64,000 nucleotides of DNA from Termitomyces sp. T153. Taxonomy: Eukaryota; Basidiomycota; Agaricomycetes; Agaricales; Lyophyllaceae. The translations under genes and the position numbers were made by a program. The stretch covers positions 186,001 to 250,000 of the forward strand of contig JACKQL020000048.1 of NCBI GenBank assembly GCA_018296165.2, given 5' to 3'. The notes below the pieces were generated by a model. That model made no database searches. It had not been told where the DNA came from and saw only the letters and a program-made list of their open reading frames with translations. This document shows, piece by piece, positions 46,020 to 58,422 of this stretch. Within the stretch, counting starts at the first letter, position 1, and each line of letters begins with the position of its first letter.

Positions 46020-48480
46020 CAATGGCCCTCATATCTGTCAGCATCAGTTTCTCATTTTCTACCCTCCTTTTTACCTCTGCCCCTTCCCAGACTTCTGTAT
46101 ACAAGCTTTGGGGTGACCTCAGAGGCAGCAAAGGCCCAGTTAGCACTGCAACCTTTACTAATGATTTGAGTATGGTCTCAATAGGAGGTAGGTCTTTCAA
46201 TTTGCCTTGACTACACAAATTGATTATTTCTCAGGCAATGATGGACATGTCTGTGTCTATTCCACAAAGGATCTCTCCCCTCTTCAAACCCTCTATGATA
46301 AGATGTGGGGCAAAGTCACTGCTCTGACTTGTCTCACCATAAATGCTGCTGGTAACAAGGGTGAATCTATATGCGTTGGTGATAAGACCCAGTTATTGCT
46401 GAGCACCACTTTTGACATTTTGGACTTAGCAGCAGCTGACTAGTTTAAATTTGGCACAAGTCACACCACTCAGCACATGGGGCTCAGCCCAGGGTTAGGA
46501 TTGACGTAGCCCTCACACAGGATCTTAGCAACCACAAGACTTATCAATCATGAGGAATATCATGTGGAGCCTGGACTTTGGGTCTAGGACAGTAAGGCTG
46601 AGACCTTTGCTAGCAATAATTATTAGTGACTCTGGTGACTCTTCGGTGACAAAAAGGCTTTCTCTTACCATATACAGACATATTGCCAGACGCATACCTT
46701 TTACTATCATTCTCCTTGTTGAGCTTACCAACATACTTGAACAGCATCTACACTTCAGAGACTTTGCTTATAGTTTTTCACTTAGTTACAGACTGATGCC
46801 TTGTATGAACCATAAACACATTAACAGATGCTGTTGCTAGTGGCAACTATTTGCTTACTTTCCCATATTAGACTTTTGAATCATATAAATACTGCCTGTA
46901 CATAGACACTTGACAATCAAATAAATCCCCCTTGAATCGAACCTGTCTATCTCTAAGCCTGCCAGCTTGAGAGTACACTTTGCCTCTACCTTCACTCTAT
47001 TCCTTCACTTGCCATTGACTTTGACTTATTAACAAGTCTTACCAACTTTGACCTTGACCTAGTGTGGTACCAGCTGTGGGTGTCCTTTGTGTTATCTCGA
47101 CTTAGCAATGTTAGCAACTGTGGCTAGTGACTAGTTTATGTTTGTCCCCTGATTCCATCTCCCTATTACCATTTCCCCCTTTCTATTCTATTTCCTCACT
47201 CCCCTACCACCATTAAGAGTTTGCTTTGTCTTAGTGACGCTTCCTGCCTTCACCTATTCTCCTTTCAGTCACTAGCAACTTAGGCTAGCAATAGTGACTC
47301 CTCTCCACTTCACCTTATAACACAGCTCTTGCTCTTGTTCTCTGGGGCAGTTACTGACTTGCCCTCTACTATTAACTTCCTACTGCCAGCTATGCTATCT
47401 AGTGACTAGTGCCAGGGTTCTCTCTTTAGGTTTCCTGCATGGCACTAGGCAGCATAGGAGCACATCATTGGGACCATTTGAGGATCAATCTGCCTTATTC
47501 CCCATGCAAATACAACCTCCATATGTCATCTTGAGTTAAAATGCCATCCCTCTCTGATCATGGTCTCAGTGGTTCACTCAGAGGTATTTCAAGATCTACA
47601 ATATCTTTGAGTTCAACAATAGTGTCACAGCCCAGGCTTGTGATGATGCTAACCAGTGACTTGTGGTCACTAGCCATAATGGTACAATCAAATTGTTTAG
47701 TGTCAGTGCAGGTGGTAAGTATTGGCAGTTATGTCACCCTGTCTTGGTCTAACCTCCAGCAGTTGACATAATGGAATTGTGGGTCATTCCACCTGTGGCT
47801 GATGCAATCCCTGCAAGCCTCAAGTCCTTTGGTGCTGGTAGCCAAAATATACTGCTCACCAAGATTGAAAATGGCAAAATGTAGGTGTATCTGAACAGTG
47901 AACATTGAATCCAAGTTTACCTTTTACAGCCTTTGCATTGATGCTCAAACCTCCAACTAGCTGTGGCAAAAGCATTTAACAAGTGCAATGTGTGCTTTTT
48001 CTTGCCATTGTCCTCTGTATCATTGACTGCCTCCTCCAGAGGTCATGCAGCACTTTTGCCTGGTGAAGACCTCTTGGTCACTCATAACCTCACCCAAGGC
48101 CACTTTCAACTCCACCAATTTCCTGGTGTTCTGGCCAAAGCAATACCATGTGTTATGACTACTCAGCATAAAATCATTCAAGGAGTATTTGCAGAAGAAG
48201 GCAAAATTATTGTGTGCAGCAGTGATCATGGAATAGTCTACATGATTGACATGGCAACTCAGGAAATATTGCAGAAGTTGTCTGGATCTGGTGAGTTATA
48301 TAATCCTGGTTGATGACCTGCACTCATGGTATTTTAGGACTCATGCAAGTCATTGCAGTTGCAAAACATGAAGATGGGTATGATATGATCATAGGTGGCT
48401 CCAGTTTTGGAGGTTTTGAGGCATATATGTGGGTGAAAGAGGTCTGGATTCACTGTCAAGTTTGCATTCACCAACTTGTC
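46020..48480 (+). pseudogene. WD40-repeat protein gene, interrupted by a solo LTR B
   Basis: The first exon includes SVYKLWGDLRGSKGPVSTAT and ends VSIGG. An intron with GT and CAG at about 46187-46234 follows. The next exon has NDGHVCVYSTKDLSPLQTLY and LTINAAGNKGESICVG. There LTR B (46380-47467) interrupts, and the frame resumes with TI, a TGA, then GSI. Further parts read IFEFNNSVTAQACDDANQ, a TGA, LVVTSHNGTIKLFSVSAGG, and later LVTHNLTQGHFQLHQF with VCSSDHGIVYMIDMATQEIL near 48070-48280. The repeated GH/SDG ... V.V.. pattern is that of WD40 blades. Both TGA codons fit decay of CGA. Confidence 0.65.
46376..47471 (-). repeat. Solo LTR of family B (copy 3) with target duplication
   Basis: The LTR at 46380-47467 (1088 bp) is flanked by TTGG at 46376-46379 and 47468-47471. 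It sits inside a WD40 exon. Without it and one duplication copy the exon reads on in the same frame. Confidence 0.8.
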
Positions 48481-49034
48481 ATCTAGCCCTTTGAAGGTGC
48501 CAATGAACCACTTGCAATGGGCTTCATGGTGGTTTATGTAAAGTGGTTCTCTCTTGCAAAACAAGCCACATACTGTATGCTGTATGCCACTGTGTTATTG
48601 CAGGTACTGTTTCCAACAATGGCTGTCCCCTTTGTCAATGTTTGTTTACTTGCCCCTCCCTCAATATCTTTTTGTGTACTAAATTTGCACTCTCTAGCCC
48701 ATTCCTGGTATCAGAGCACTAACTGTGCAGCTTTTTAAGTCAAATGCTCAAGATCTTGCCACCCACCATTATGTGGCTCCTGATGCTTTTGCTCAACCCA
48801 TTGAACATATGGTGCTCTCCCCCATTATTTCTGCAGATAGTAATATTGCAGAGCATAGCACAAGTCCAGTCACCCTCCCATATGTTACCCAGGCAGTTGC
48901 TGCCCAATCTTACACTATGATCCTGACCATCACTAGTGCACAGGCCAAAGAGGTCTCCACAATCACTTGATTTGTTACAGTTACTCACCCAGCAGCAGAG
49001 AGTTTTACTACCACAAAACACAAGTTATTAGAGG
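48481..49034. other. Decayed continuation, no clear gene
   Basis: Plus-strand frames (48517-48738 and 48725-48970) may be remnants of the WD40 gene 3' part. I cannot assign blades here. Confidence 0.3.
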
Positions 49035-50042
49035 AAGAGTGTCAGGTTCCGCTGACAACGGGGGCTCAGTACACTGGCGAGTCCTTACTAGGCAGACGCG
49101 ATGTCCTGCGCTTATAACCAGGCGTCCAGAGTTGGAGCGGAGGTGGGGAAGGCTTGCAAGGGGGTCCTAGGGAAAGCGGCCCGAGCAAGTCCTGAATGGT
49201 CCGGAGGAGTCTAAGACCGAAGGTACTGGTCGTTGACCCAGGGCGGGTGTCAGGGCTAGTTTGTGGGCGTGCAAATAGATTGTGGGGTAAGCGGAGGCTT
49301 CTTGAGTGATGGGGGCGGGGCCAGAGCTGGATAGGGGATTACCAGGGCTTGATGGGTCCTGGGGCCAAGTAGGGAACAAGGGTCGGAGTTGTCATAAAAA
49401 TGTTTGGGTCATGGCGTGTGCGTGGAGTTTGTACTGATGTAGGGAGCAAGAGGAACTTAGAAGAACAAAGGAAATATGTACAGTCAAGACAAAACGGAGA
49501 CGAGACGAGACTGAGGAAAAAGATAGATTCAAAACTTAAAAACAGAAACAGAGACAAGACAAGAGATGAAACATAGGAAACCAGTAAATGTAATATCAAG
49601 ACTAAAGTTCAAGGAGTTATTCTACGACTTATATACCAACTACTGGGTACCCCAGAGGGTGGTGGATATGGCGGTGGGAGTCGACAGAGCTGTGTGGAGT
49701 CGATGGGTGTTGGGTATAATCCAAGGGCAGGCCGCGGCAGTATTCTGATGGGATCACTTGGGGGCGCGGGCCGCTCTGAGGACGTCGTGATACTCCAGGA
49801 CAGGTCGGGTAAACTAGGGTAGGGGGTCGGGAACATATGACGTGGCCAGGAATGGTGGGGGAAGGTTTCAGGGGGAGTGTTGATGGCTACAGAGAGGGTG
49901 TTGGAGTTGCCGTTGGGGTTTGCTGGAGAAGCGTTGGAGTTATCCAGTGTGGGCGCGGAAGTGTGGGCGGGGTTCAGGGGAGTTAGACAGGAACTTGGGA
50001 GGGGTTGGGAACAGTGTCTAGGGAGCGGGTCGTGACAAAGAG
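49035..50042 (-). repeat. Young solo LTR of family A (A7) with target duplication
   Basis: The LTR at 49040-50037 (998 bp) is flanked by AAGAG at 49035-49039 and 50038-50042. It keeps many CpG sites where other copies have TpG or CpA (for example GACGCGATG near 49097 against GACGTGATG in A2), so it is the least decayed copy. Confidence 0.88.
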
Positions 50043-50560
50043 TCTGCCAAGGTGGATGATGTAGAAGTGCCATTTCATGTTGTTGACAACCTATAATATC
50101 TGATTGTATTTTGTTCCCTTTAAAAATGAAATTGTATGAGGTACCAAACTTCTCATCATGTGAATATTAATGAGTATCTGTTCTTTGTTATCATAAGTAT
50201 GTATTGCACCCCATAAATGTATGGGAACTTGCAAAAATCTTTGTCTTTCTAGGGACAAAGAAAATGATTGCCTAATACTTATCATTATCCCCATTTGGCA
50301 CATGTTTGATTTTGACTCCTTATATAGATTTTCTTGAAGGCAGGTCTAGGCTGCAGTTACAGCCCTTTCTTTCATCTGCATGATATGTGCTGACTAAGCT
50401 ATAATTTTGAAGGGCACAGGGCACAGGGTGCAGGAGGTTCTCAATTGTTTCCACAGAGCATTGTATGGCAAACCTTTGTCATACTAATTGATTTTTACAT
50501 CACATGTTATCTTGCTTAGTCTGCATATTGATTTTGTCTCTTGGCTACTTACAATTGCCT
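50043..50560. other. Leader region before the Plavaka transposase
   Basis: CpG-poor sequence without a clear gene. A minus-strand frame at 50303-50091 is unremarkable. Confidence 0.35.
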
Positions 50561-53500
50561 CCCTCCGTTTTACTACCTCTTTGATGTTGCCAAAAGACAA
50601 AGTCTGCATTTGCACAAAATTTAAATGCCATCTGAATCAGCTTCCAGATGGCACCCATGGCACCTTGGTTGATGCTGGGACACTTCAAAATCATGAAAAG
50701 GAGGACAAGGCTCAGAGATTAGGTGATCATGCCTTAGCATACAAAGCATGAGCCTTGGAGGCTCATGAAGCTGAGATAGCAATTGCTATGAACAATCTTT
50801 TGCTGAGCAATATTATGGCACATCTGGCAATGTTTTCACCTGTAACTAGTGATAAGCCAAATTTACCAATTAACAGGGTGAGCAAACTTGTTGTTGGTCT
50901 CAATGAGATTGAGGGTGTACTTGAATCTTTGTGCACCAAGGTGTAAGTGATTGGTTTGGCTCCATTTCACACAGGTGATCATATGTTTGCAGACAAGCTT
51001 ATGGTGCTAGAATTGATCAAGCAAACTTTAGTTGAGCAAACTATGCATTTATGTACCATTGGAAGAGTCAAGACTCCTGCCATCATGCACATGCATGGCA
51101 TTGTCAACACCCTATGGCAGGATGTCCAGTGCCTTCTTGACAAGGTGACAGAGTCATGGACAAATCCAATAGACACACAAATTGCAGAGCCACTGGCACT
51201 TGCACACAATCAATTCAACACAAGTGAGTCACCAACAGCAATGTGCATGAAGTGTTCTCTGATTCTTTCTTCTTCAGGTGACCATTTTTTCCTCAGCTTT
51301 AGCAGAGTGGTACCTTTCCTCCAACTTGTGGTCTTCATGATCACCATCTGCCATGTTGTGCTATGCCTTTCTCATAGGGGAACTGTCTGGATATTCCAGA
51401 TGTGCACTAAAATCATAACCAACACTTTTTCTTTCCTCCTGTCTATTCCGCATCCCCTCACTGCTGTTCTTGATAAATTTCCTCTCAATATTTGCACCAC
51501 TATGAAACCCCTTTGCATAGAGGGAAAGTCCTTGGTTTATGCTTCCTGTCCAAAGTGTCATGTGATTTACAGACCCAAATTCCCTGACAATAAAGCAGGA
51601 AATGACAGCAAAGTACCTGTCTACCCCTTACAGTGTGACATTGTTTGGCATGGTGTTCTCCATGAAGAATTGCTCATTTGTTGAAAGTCAATAGGAACCC
51701 ACTGACTGGACATCTATGTTCCCATCTGGCCTTACATTGTATTTGACTTTAAAGATTGGTTTGCTGGGTTACTCTGGTGAGAATCATATGAAAAAAAATG
51801 GATCAGGCTTGGAAGCAGATGGAAATGCCTTCTGATGGAATACTAAGGGACATCTTTCAAGCCATCCAAAATTTCAGAGGCCCCAATGGAAAATCTCACT
51901 TCAGTGTCTATGGAGGTGAAAATGCTGGTTGTTACCTTTCCTCACTCAGTGTGGATTTCTTCAACCCTTTGGGCAACAAACAAGCCAGAAAAAAAATCTC
52001 TATTGGCACAATATGCATTGCATGCTTGAATTTACCTATTGAGGAATGGTATAGACCAGAGAACATGTTTATCCACATCATTTCTGGCCCCAAGGAACCT
52101 GAGGCCCAACTGGACAGAATGAACCCATACTTGTGCCCCATCATCAATGAATTCTTGGATCTCTGGTCAGGTGTTGCCTTTAGCCAGACCACTGACTTCC
52201 CTTATGGTCAACCGATTCTGTGTGCCATTGTTCTTGTAATTTGTGATCTCATGATGGTTCAAAAAGTTGGAGGCTTTACTTCAATCCATCATGAGTACTT
52301 TTGTTCCCACTGCTGGTGCAACAGGACATCTCACAAAGTCAGCAATTTTGATGTTAAATGCTGGAAATTCCAAACTGATGAAGAATGTTGAGACTTGGCT
52401 GAGAACTACTTCTTGGCTTCTTCTCCAGAATAGGCATCTGCTCTTGTTGGAAAATCAGGTTTGCAATGGACCAAGCTTCTCTGGCTTCTGTACTACAAGG
52501 CATCAACATACCTTGTTGTCAATGTTATGCATAATCTCTTTCTCAGGTTGATCAAAGAGCACTTCCAGAACATCCTTGGTTATGACCCCAACAATAAGAA
52601 GCACAAGACCAAGAAGGGAGCTCCAGCAAAGTTGACTGTGGTGAATATTCAGTACAATGAAGCCAATCCTGAGCTGGATTCAGAGACTGAGCTGAAGGTC
52701 TTCAATGATATATATAGATGTTTTGCTGGTGGCTTCAATGGCACATCAATTTCAGCACTGAAGGCATGGCTTTTGATAAAGCAGTCAAGAGATGGAGAAA
52801 TTTGTGCAAAGAAGCCCTGGTTCATATGGCAACAGGATTAGGTATTCAACTATTGCTGGGAGATAAAGAGATTAGAGAGGACTATGCTTGTGCAATCCTT
52901 CTCTGGGTATGTATAAATTGGTCAATGTGTATGAACAACATTGACTTAGATTGTTCTACTAGTGACTTCAGCAATCAGAACATGATGTCACATTGTTTCA
53001 TGGGGAGATCTTCTCAGAAGATGAAATGGAGACTATCTGGGCTGACCTCAAAGATATTATCTGACCTTCCTGAGTGACTTTGGTCCCAACAACTCTCTTA
53101 TTAAGTGGGCCCAAGCTCAAAGCAGATCAATGGCAGATGGTCAGCTGTGTAAATCTTCCCATATCTTTGACCTGCTTATGGTGGGATGGTGATGAACAAA
53201 AGGAAAATCTCCTGCATCTGACAATGCTGCTTTCTTTGGCTGTCCAAGTGGCAACTTCTTGAGTGACTAGCACAAATCATAGAGTGCATTATTTGGAGCT
53301 CATGACTGAGTATTGAAAAGAGCTTGCTTGCCTCTTCCCATTCTATGAATGTGTCCCCAATCATCACATGGCCTTTCACATTCCTGATTTTCTCAAATTA
53401 TTTGGTCCTGCTTCAGTCTGGTGGGCCTTTCCTTTTGAGCATGCAATTGGGCAATTGCAGCAAATGTCAACAAATTACAAGAAAGGTAAGACCAACATAT

Positions 53501-54195
53501 TCATTTGGCTTTGATGAATAACATGCAATTTAGGTGAATATGAAGAGACAATTGTGCATGCTTGGCATTGTACATCTAGTGTAAGAGGGCTCTTCATTAA
53601 ACAGGCCTGCCCCAACATCATCAAAGAATGCGAGTCCATGTTTCAGACTCTTGTTTGACTACAGACTTGTGGGATCCTGGCAACTGAAGAGAGCAATGCT
53701 TTTACCCTCATTTTGTTTGACAGGACTGAAGTAAACAATGATGACAATAATACTCTAAGAGTGAAATTAACCCCACTTCCTGAAGGATATGGTCTAGCAA
53801 TTGAACATGTCAAGCCATATCACAAAATTCCTTAGAAAGTGGTCATTAAATCTCAAATCCATCACTTTGGCTTGTCATACACCTCTTGTGAGAAGCACAA
53901 GGGCAACAGCTTTGTCTTCTTGCAAAATGTCTCTGCCCCATTTATGATTGAGAACATTCTTGAGTTGCCTGTAGTGAGGGACAATCAAACTCTTCATGGC
54001 AGATAGATTGTTGGATATCATCTGAAGCCCTCAACTTCATTCTCTTGACCTTTACTTGAAATATCAGGAATTGGGAGCAAGCATTTGGAGTACTGAATTG
54101 GACCCATGGCTTAGAGCCATGATGATTTCAGACATTGAAGCTCACACAGCAAGGTTGAAATGGGAGGACAACTGGGTGGTTATATCACTGAGATG
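50560..54195 (+). pseudogene. Plavaka-type (CACTA/EnSpm-like) transposase, decayed
   Basis: The N-terminal part reads CTKFKCHLNQLPDGTHG and KEDKAQRLGDHALAYKA, then LPINRVSKLVVGLNEIEGVL. The middle region at 50947-51684 includes DHFFLSFSRVVPFLQLVVF, SHRGTVWIFQM and a CPKC..IYRPKF knuckle. The core at 51700-52400 reads FDFKDWFAGLL, LSVDFFNPLGNKQARKK, CLNLPIEEWYRPENMF with HIISGPKEP, and HEYFCSHCWCNRTSH. Further on come VVNVMHNLFLRLIKEHF (52461 on), then pieces like SLIKWAQAQSRSMADGQLCK and WWAFPFEHAIGQLQQM near 53100-53460. The C-terminal part runs to the edge of the right arm. Several frameshifts and stops make it inactive. The family is known from Agaricomycete genomes; its catalytic residues were not assigned here. 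Confidence 0.78.
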
Positions 54196-54198
54196 TGT

Positions 54199-56801
54199 TT
54201 GTCCTACCACTAACATCCTCAGAAATTGACTCCCTGGTAGTGCTCCTCATATCCATCAAATCAGCAAATGCAAAGAGACTACATGTCTTTACAGTAACAT
54301 TCCTGTGAAGCTTCCCACAAACTTCTACAACAAGGTGTGATTTGAGACTCTGGTTCCTGGATTGCAAACCAAGTTGGACCCTCACCCAGTCCTTAACTTA
54401 CCTCACTTGCAGAACTAGTTGATATGATACATGTAGTCCAGCAGATGATAGTAGTCTTGTTTGCACTTACTGTCTGTCAGTTAGAGAACTCATTATTATT
54501 ATAGTTTGGCTCTTAAAGGAATCAATTTTGTTCACATTTATCATTTCTGATACTTGACTGTTGTCCCTACAAAAATGTAGTCTTTGTTGCTTGACACACT
54601 CATACATAATCTTATCTATGATTCTGCTTATCACTGATCATGTTCCCATGATGGGTAATGTAAGAATCAAACACCAGTCAAGTTGGACTTTGACTTGTTG
54701 AAATGACCATGAACTCTGGGTTCACCCAAGCTCTGTCCCTCCCTCACAAGTTCTGGGTTCACCCAAGCTTGTTGACTTCTGTATCACTTCTGAGCTCATC
54801 CAAACTCTATCACTTCCTCTGAACTTCTGGGTCTAACCCAAACTCACTCACTTGGTTCTATTTTTCTATTTTCTCTGAGCTCACAATCAATACACTCACT
54901 CATTTTGATCTAGTCTCTTGATGTTGATCAGATCTAAATAACTTGCAGTGCCAAGTCTAGATACATGTAGTCCAGCAGATGATAGTAGTCTCATTTGCAC
55001 TTACTGTCTGTCAGTTACAGAACTCATTACTATTATAGTTTTGCTCTCAAATAAATCAATTTGATTCACATTTATCATTTCTGATACTCAACCATTGTCC
55101 CTACAAAAATGTAGTCTTTGTTGCTTGACACACTCATACATAATCTTATCTATGATTCTGCTTATTGCTGATTGCATTCCCATGATGGGTTATGTAAGAA
55201 TCAAACACCAGTCAAGTCAGACTTTGACTTGTTGAAATGACCATGAGCTCTGGGTTCACCCAAGCTCTGTCCCTCCCTCACAAGTTCTGGGTTCACCCAA
55301 GCTTGTTGACTTCTGTATCACTTCTGAGTTCATCCAAACTCTGCCACTGCCTGTGAAGTTCTGGGTCCAACCCAAACTCATGATCACTTGGTTCTAGTTC
55401 TTGGCTCAACTCAAACTCCTGTTGTGCTGAGTGATCTTAAGGATCTCTCTATGGCATAGCTTTGATGGACTAAGGCATCTGTATCACCATGATGCTACCT
55501 CAAAGATCTATTTTTCCAATGTATTGCTTGCAGATCACATCCACTCGCTTGATGCTCATTGTGTTTTCCATGGACAAATTACATAATCATCAAACTCCAT
55601 CAAAGTAGGACTGGACTTGAGCTTGGTTTCCCCAAGCTCTATCCTTCCCTCACAAGTTCTGGATACATCCAAACTCACTCACACTCCCTCTCAAGTTTTG
55701 GGTTTGGAAACCCCAACTCTCAAATTTCCTCCTTTGCTGAGTGACTTTTAAGGCATGGGGCTTGATGTACACCTGTAAGGTGCCTTGGGAACAAGACAGT
55801 CTCTTCTGTGTGTCAAATACCACCATTGATGAGCTCTGAGTTTACCCAAGCTTTATCCCTTACTCATAACACCTGGGTTCACCCAAACTCACTCACTCTT
55901 ATGATTGTCTGAGCTCTGGGATAATATTCCAGTTCTAATTCTTCAGAAGACCCCATTGCTCTGTCATATTTAAGGTGTCTGTTTCCTTGACCATCTCCTT
56001 CACTTGAACCACCATCTCTGACAAGTAAGTCATTCTATTTCCTTCTTTTGACTTACTTAGCACTTCTCTAGCATTGTCTACACTGTCAATATGCCAAGGC
56101 ATGCCAAGTCCTTCAAGATTCCAATGTGCTGCCCTGTCCTTCACCCAAGCAAGTCTCAACTCGAAGGGTACCCTGTCCTCAAGCTGGAAAAGAGCCAATG
56201 GATTTGCATATGGTCTTTTGCTTTGAGTATCTTTTGATTCAATTCTAGGCCTCTATCCAGTGCAACACCAATGTGTGCATTTGATCTGCCAATGACATTT
56301 GCACCATGAAGTTTGTGGCTCATTTGTGGGAGAAGTGTCAGGGGGTGCACTTTCAAAGAGAACTTGAGGTGATGGGATATTTGTTGAATGCCTTGCCATT
56401 GGTGAGTAATGCTTCAGTCAAGTGAAGGGGAACAAATGTACTGACTGGATCAAGTGTGTCTGGGTCTCTTGGAGTGTGAACATGATTACGGAGATTGATG
56501 GGGAGGAGGGGGTCTATGACAGGCATGATTGCTGGAAGGTCAGTTCTCTTTTCATTTATATTTCTTCAGTTTTCTCATATACCACAGGCTGATAAAAGGA
56601 ACAAGGGAGGGAAAAACTAGTTAATTGTATCAAACATTGAGAACCATGCAATGTAATCTCTGGTGAAAGATTGTTCCTTTTGTCATTTTGTGTAAGTTTA
56701 TTAATCTAAGCTTTTAATTCTTTTCTGTTTCTCAATTCACCACAAGTGCATGTCACCAAAGCATTGGCAACCCTTGCAGAACTCATGGTCAAGCATCTTC
56801 A
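54199..56801 (-). repeat. Inner inverted repeat, right arm
   Basis: Reverse complement of 30157-32759 and equal in length by my boundaries. Its inner edge coincides with the end of the transposase-like sequence. Its outer edge lies inside an exon-like segment (LATLAELMVKHLH, plus strand). After that edge the right side continues with VEGFG and a GT donor, while the left side continues differently. Confidence 0.92.
54700..55910. repeat. Subterminal palindrome cluster, right
   Basis: Mirror image of the left cluster. Palindrome copies lie near 54716, 54753, 55252 and 55290, with degenerate ones near 55625, 55840 and 55872. Confidence 0.8.
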
Positions 56802-58200
56802 TGTGGAGGGTTTTGGTGAGTTCTCCCAGTGACTACTTCAGGTTTAATCTGATGCTTCATTATTAGATGATATACCTTCTTCTTTTGTATATTACACCCT
56901 TGTGTTGGGTGTTTATAGTGCCTTGCTTGTTGACAGGGAATTGTTTTTGCATGTTTGTTCTAGTCTTCTTTGATAGCTCAATTTCACATTGCAGAAAGGA
57001 CCATGTCTCAAATAGTGAACACAATTGCACTCTTTGCTTTCTACAAAGTAGGCAGGTTTGAGACTATCCTGGATACTTGTCAGGCCTTGATGGGTTTGAT
57101 TGAAAGGATCATGGAAGTAGTGAGGAAGAGAGAACTAAGCCTGAGGCTGTTGAACTCAATGCTGCATTCACTGCACTCAAAGTGGCTCTACATTTTGTCT
57201 GACCAATCATCTCCTCCAAACCCCTTATCTAGTCAGGGCAGACATCTCTCCTCATCACTCACAACAAAAAGGACACCAACCCTGAATATTTCAAGCCTCA
57301 CAACTTCTTAGTCAGGCTGCAGATGGCAGTCCTTCTGCTTATGAAAGCACTTTGGAGTGCCCCCTGGTTAATTTCTACTCCTCTGGATGTCAGCAAAGCA
57401 ATTGTAAAAATGGTCCTTGAACTTGTGAATGGAGAAGGTAAAGAGATAAAAATTGCATGCTCATGGCCCAGGTGGCATGGAAACAATCCATCTTGAGGTC
57501 CCTGCAGGGGCTGTTGTCAACCTTGATCGAGGATTTCTCCAGCATTGTAGGGTCACTCAGGGAGGATTTTCCACTGCTATTCAAGTTGAGCCCCCATCTG
57601 GATCCAGCAATTGAGTCAGTCATGAGCTGGATCTGCTTCTCACCGGACAACAGTGGGCACATGAAGTCATAATTGTTCATGGAGATTTTGTAGCAGAAAG
57701 ATTAACAAGGCTCATGAAACATATCATCTTGGCATTGTTACCATTGGCTGTGAAAGCAATCAAAGGAAACAAGGAGAAAAAGGAAAAGGAAATGTTGGGA
57801 GGGAAAGCAGTTGAAGTTCAGGAAAGGTTGAACTTGAAGACAAGGCTGCTAATTTGGCTCAAGCAGAAGAAGAGAAACCACTCTCTGAAGCAGCTGCATA
57901 TGCAGAAGCTTCAGGTAACACCCAATCAACTAGTGACACTCCTGTTGTGGCAACACAGATCACTTGAGATGAAGCAATGGATGATGCAATAACTACTGCC
58001 TCAACCAATACTGATGCTGATTTGTTGATGCCATTGCTGCTCATGCTAGGACTTCTGCTGATGCAGGCCCCTCAGTACACCTCTCAGTACAGTCAGCTGA
58101 ATCAGCTGCTCTGGTAGTGACAGAGCACATCATTTTAATTCATAGTAGTCTGGTTGATATTACAGACACCAGCATCAACAGTAAGACTGGCCCTGAACTT
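56746..58200 (+). pseudogene. Fragment of a Tom1/HUWE1-like HECT ubiquitin ligase gene
   Basis: Plus-strand pieces follow the order of the long N-terminal/middle region of Tom1-type E3 ligases. They are ATLAELMVKHLHVEGFG (in the arm), MSQIVNTIALFAFYKVGRFE with TILDTC, THNKKDTNPEYFKPHNFLVR followed by LQMAVLLL, and SAPWLISTPLDVSKAIVKMV. A charged Lys/Glu-rich stretch follows at 57750-57900, then an acidic linker, then HSSLVDITDTSIN near 58140-58190. The last resembles the conserved VDITDTGID motif of the family. Frames shift many times and the sequence stops before the rest of that motif region. UBA and HECT domains are not present. Known homologues act in nuclear protein turnover. It is a dead fragment. 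Confidence 0.65.
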
Positions 58201-58422
58201 TATATCAGCCTGCAGTCATCAACCTTTTATCATATCAACACAAGTTAGCAGCAAAGTAACAGAGATATTCAACTATTGTCTTCATTCAGTCCATGACAAG
58301 CTTGTTGCACCATCTGCTGCCACTAGCTCATCAGAAGTTCCATTGCTCTTCACTTTCTTCACTTTCCATTGTCCTCTGAGTGCACCAGCCACAACCTTTA
58401 TGGAACCCATTGTCTTGTCTCC
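58201..58422. other. Junction between Tom1 and GH31 fragments
   Basis: Protein-like plus-strand frames with no assignment. The two host-gene fragments converge here. Confidence 0.35.

Noticed and set aside
30157..56801. Arm ends as canonical CACTA termini with 3-bp duplication
   Set aside because: Neither end shows CACTA-like bases or a matching 3-bp flank, and similarity fades in the last 60 bases, so the true transposon termini are not located.
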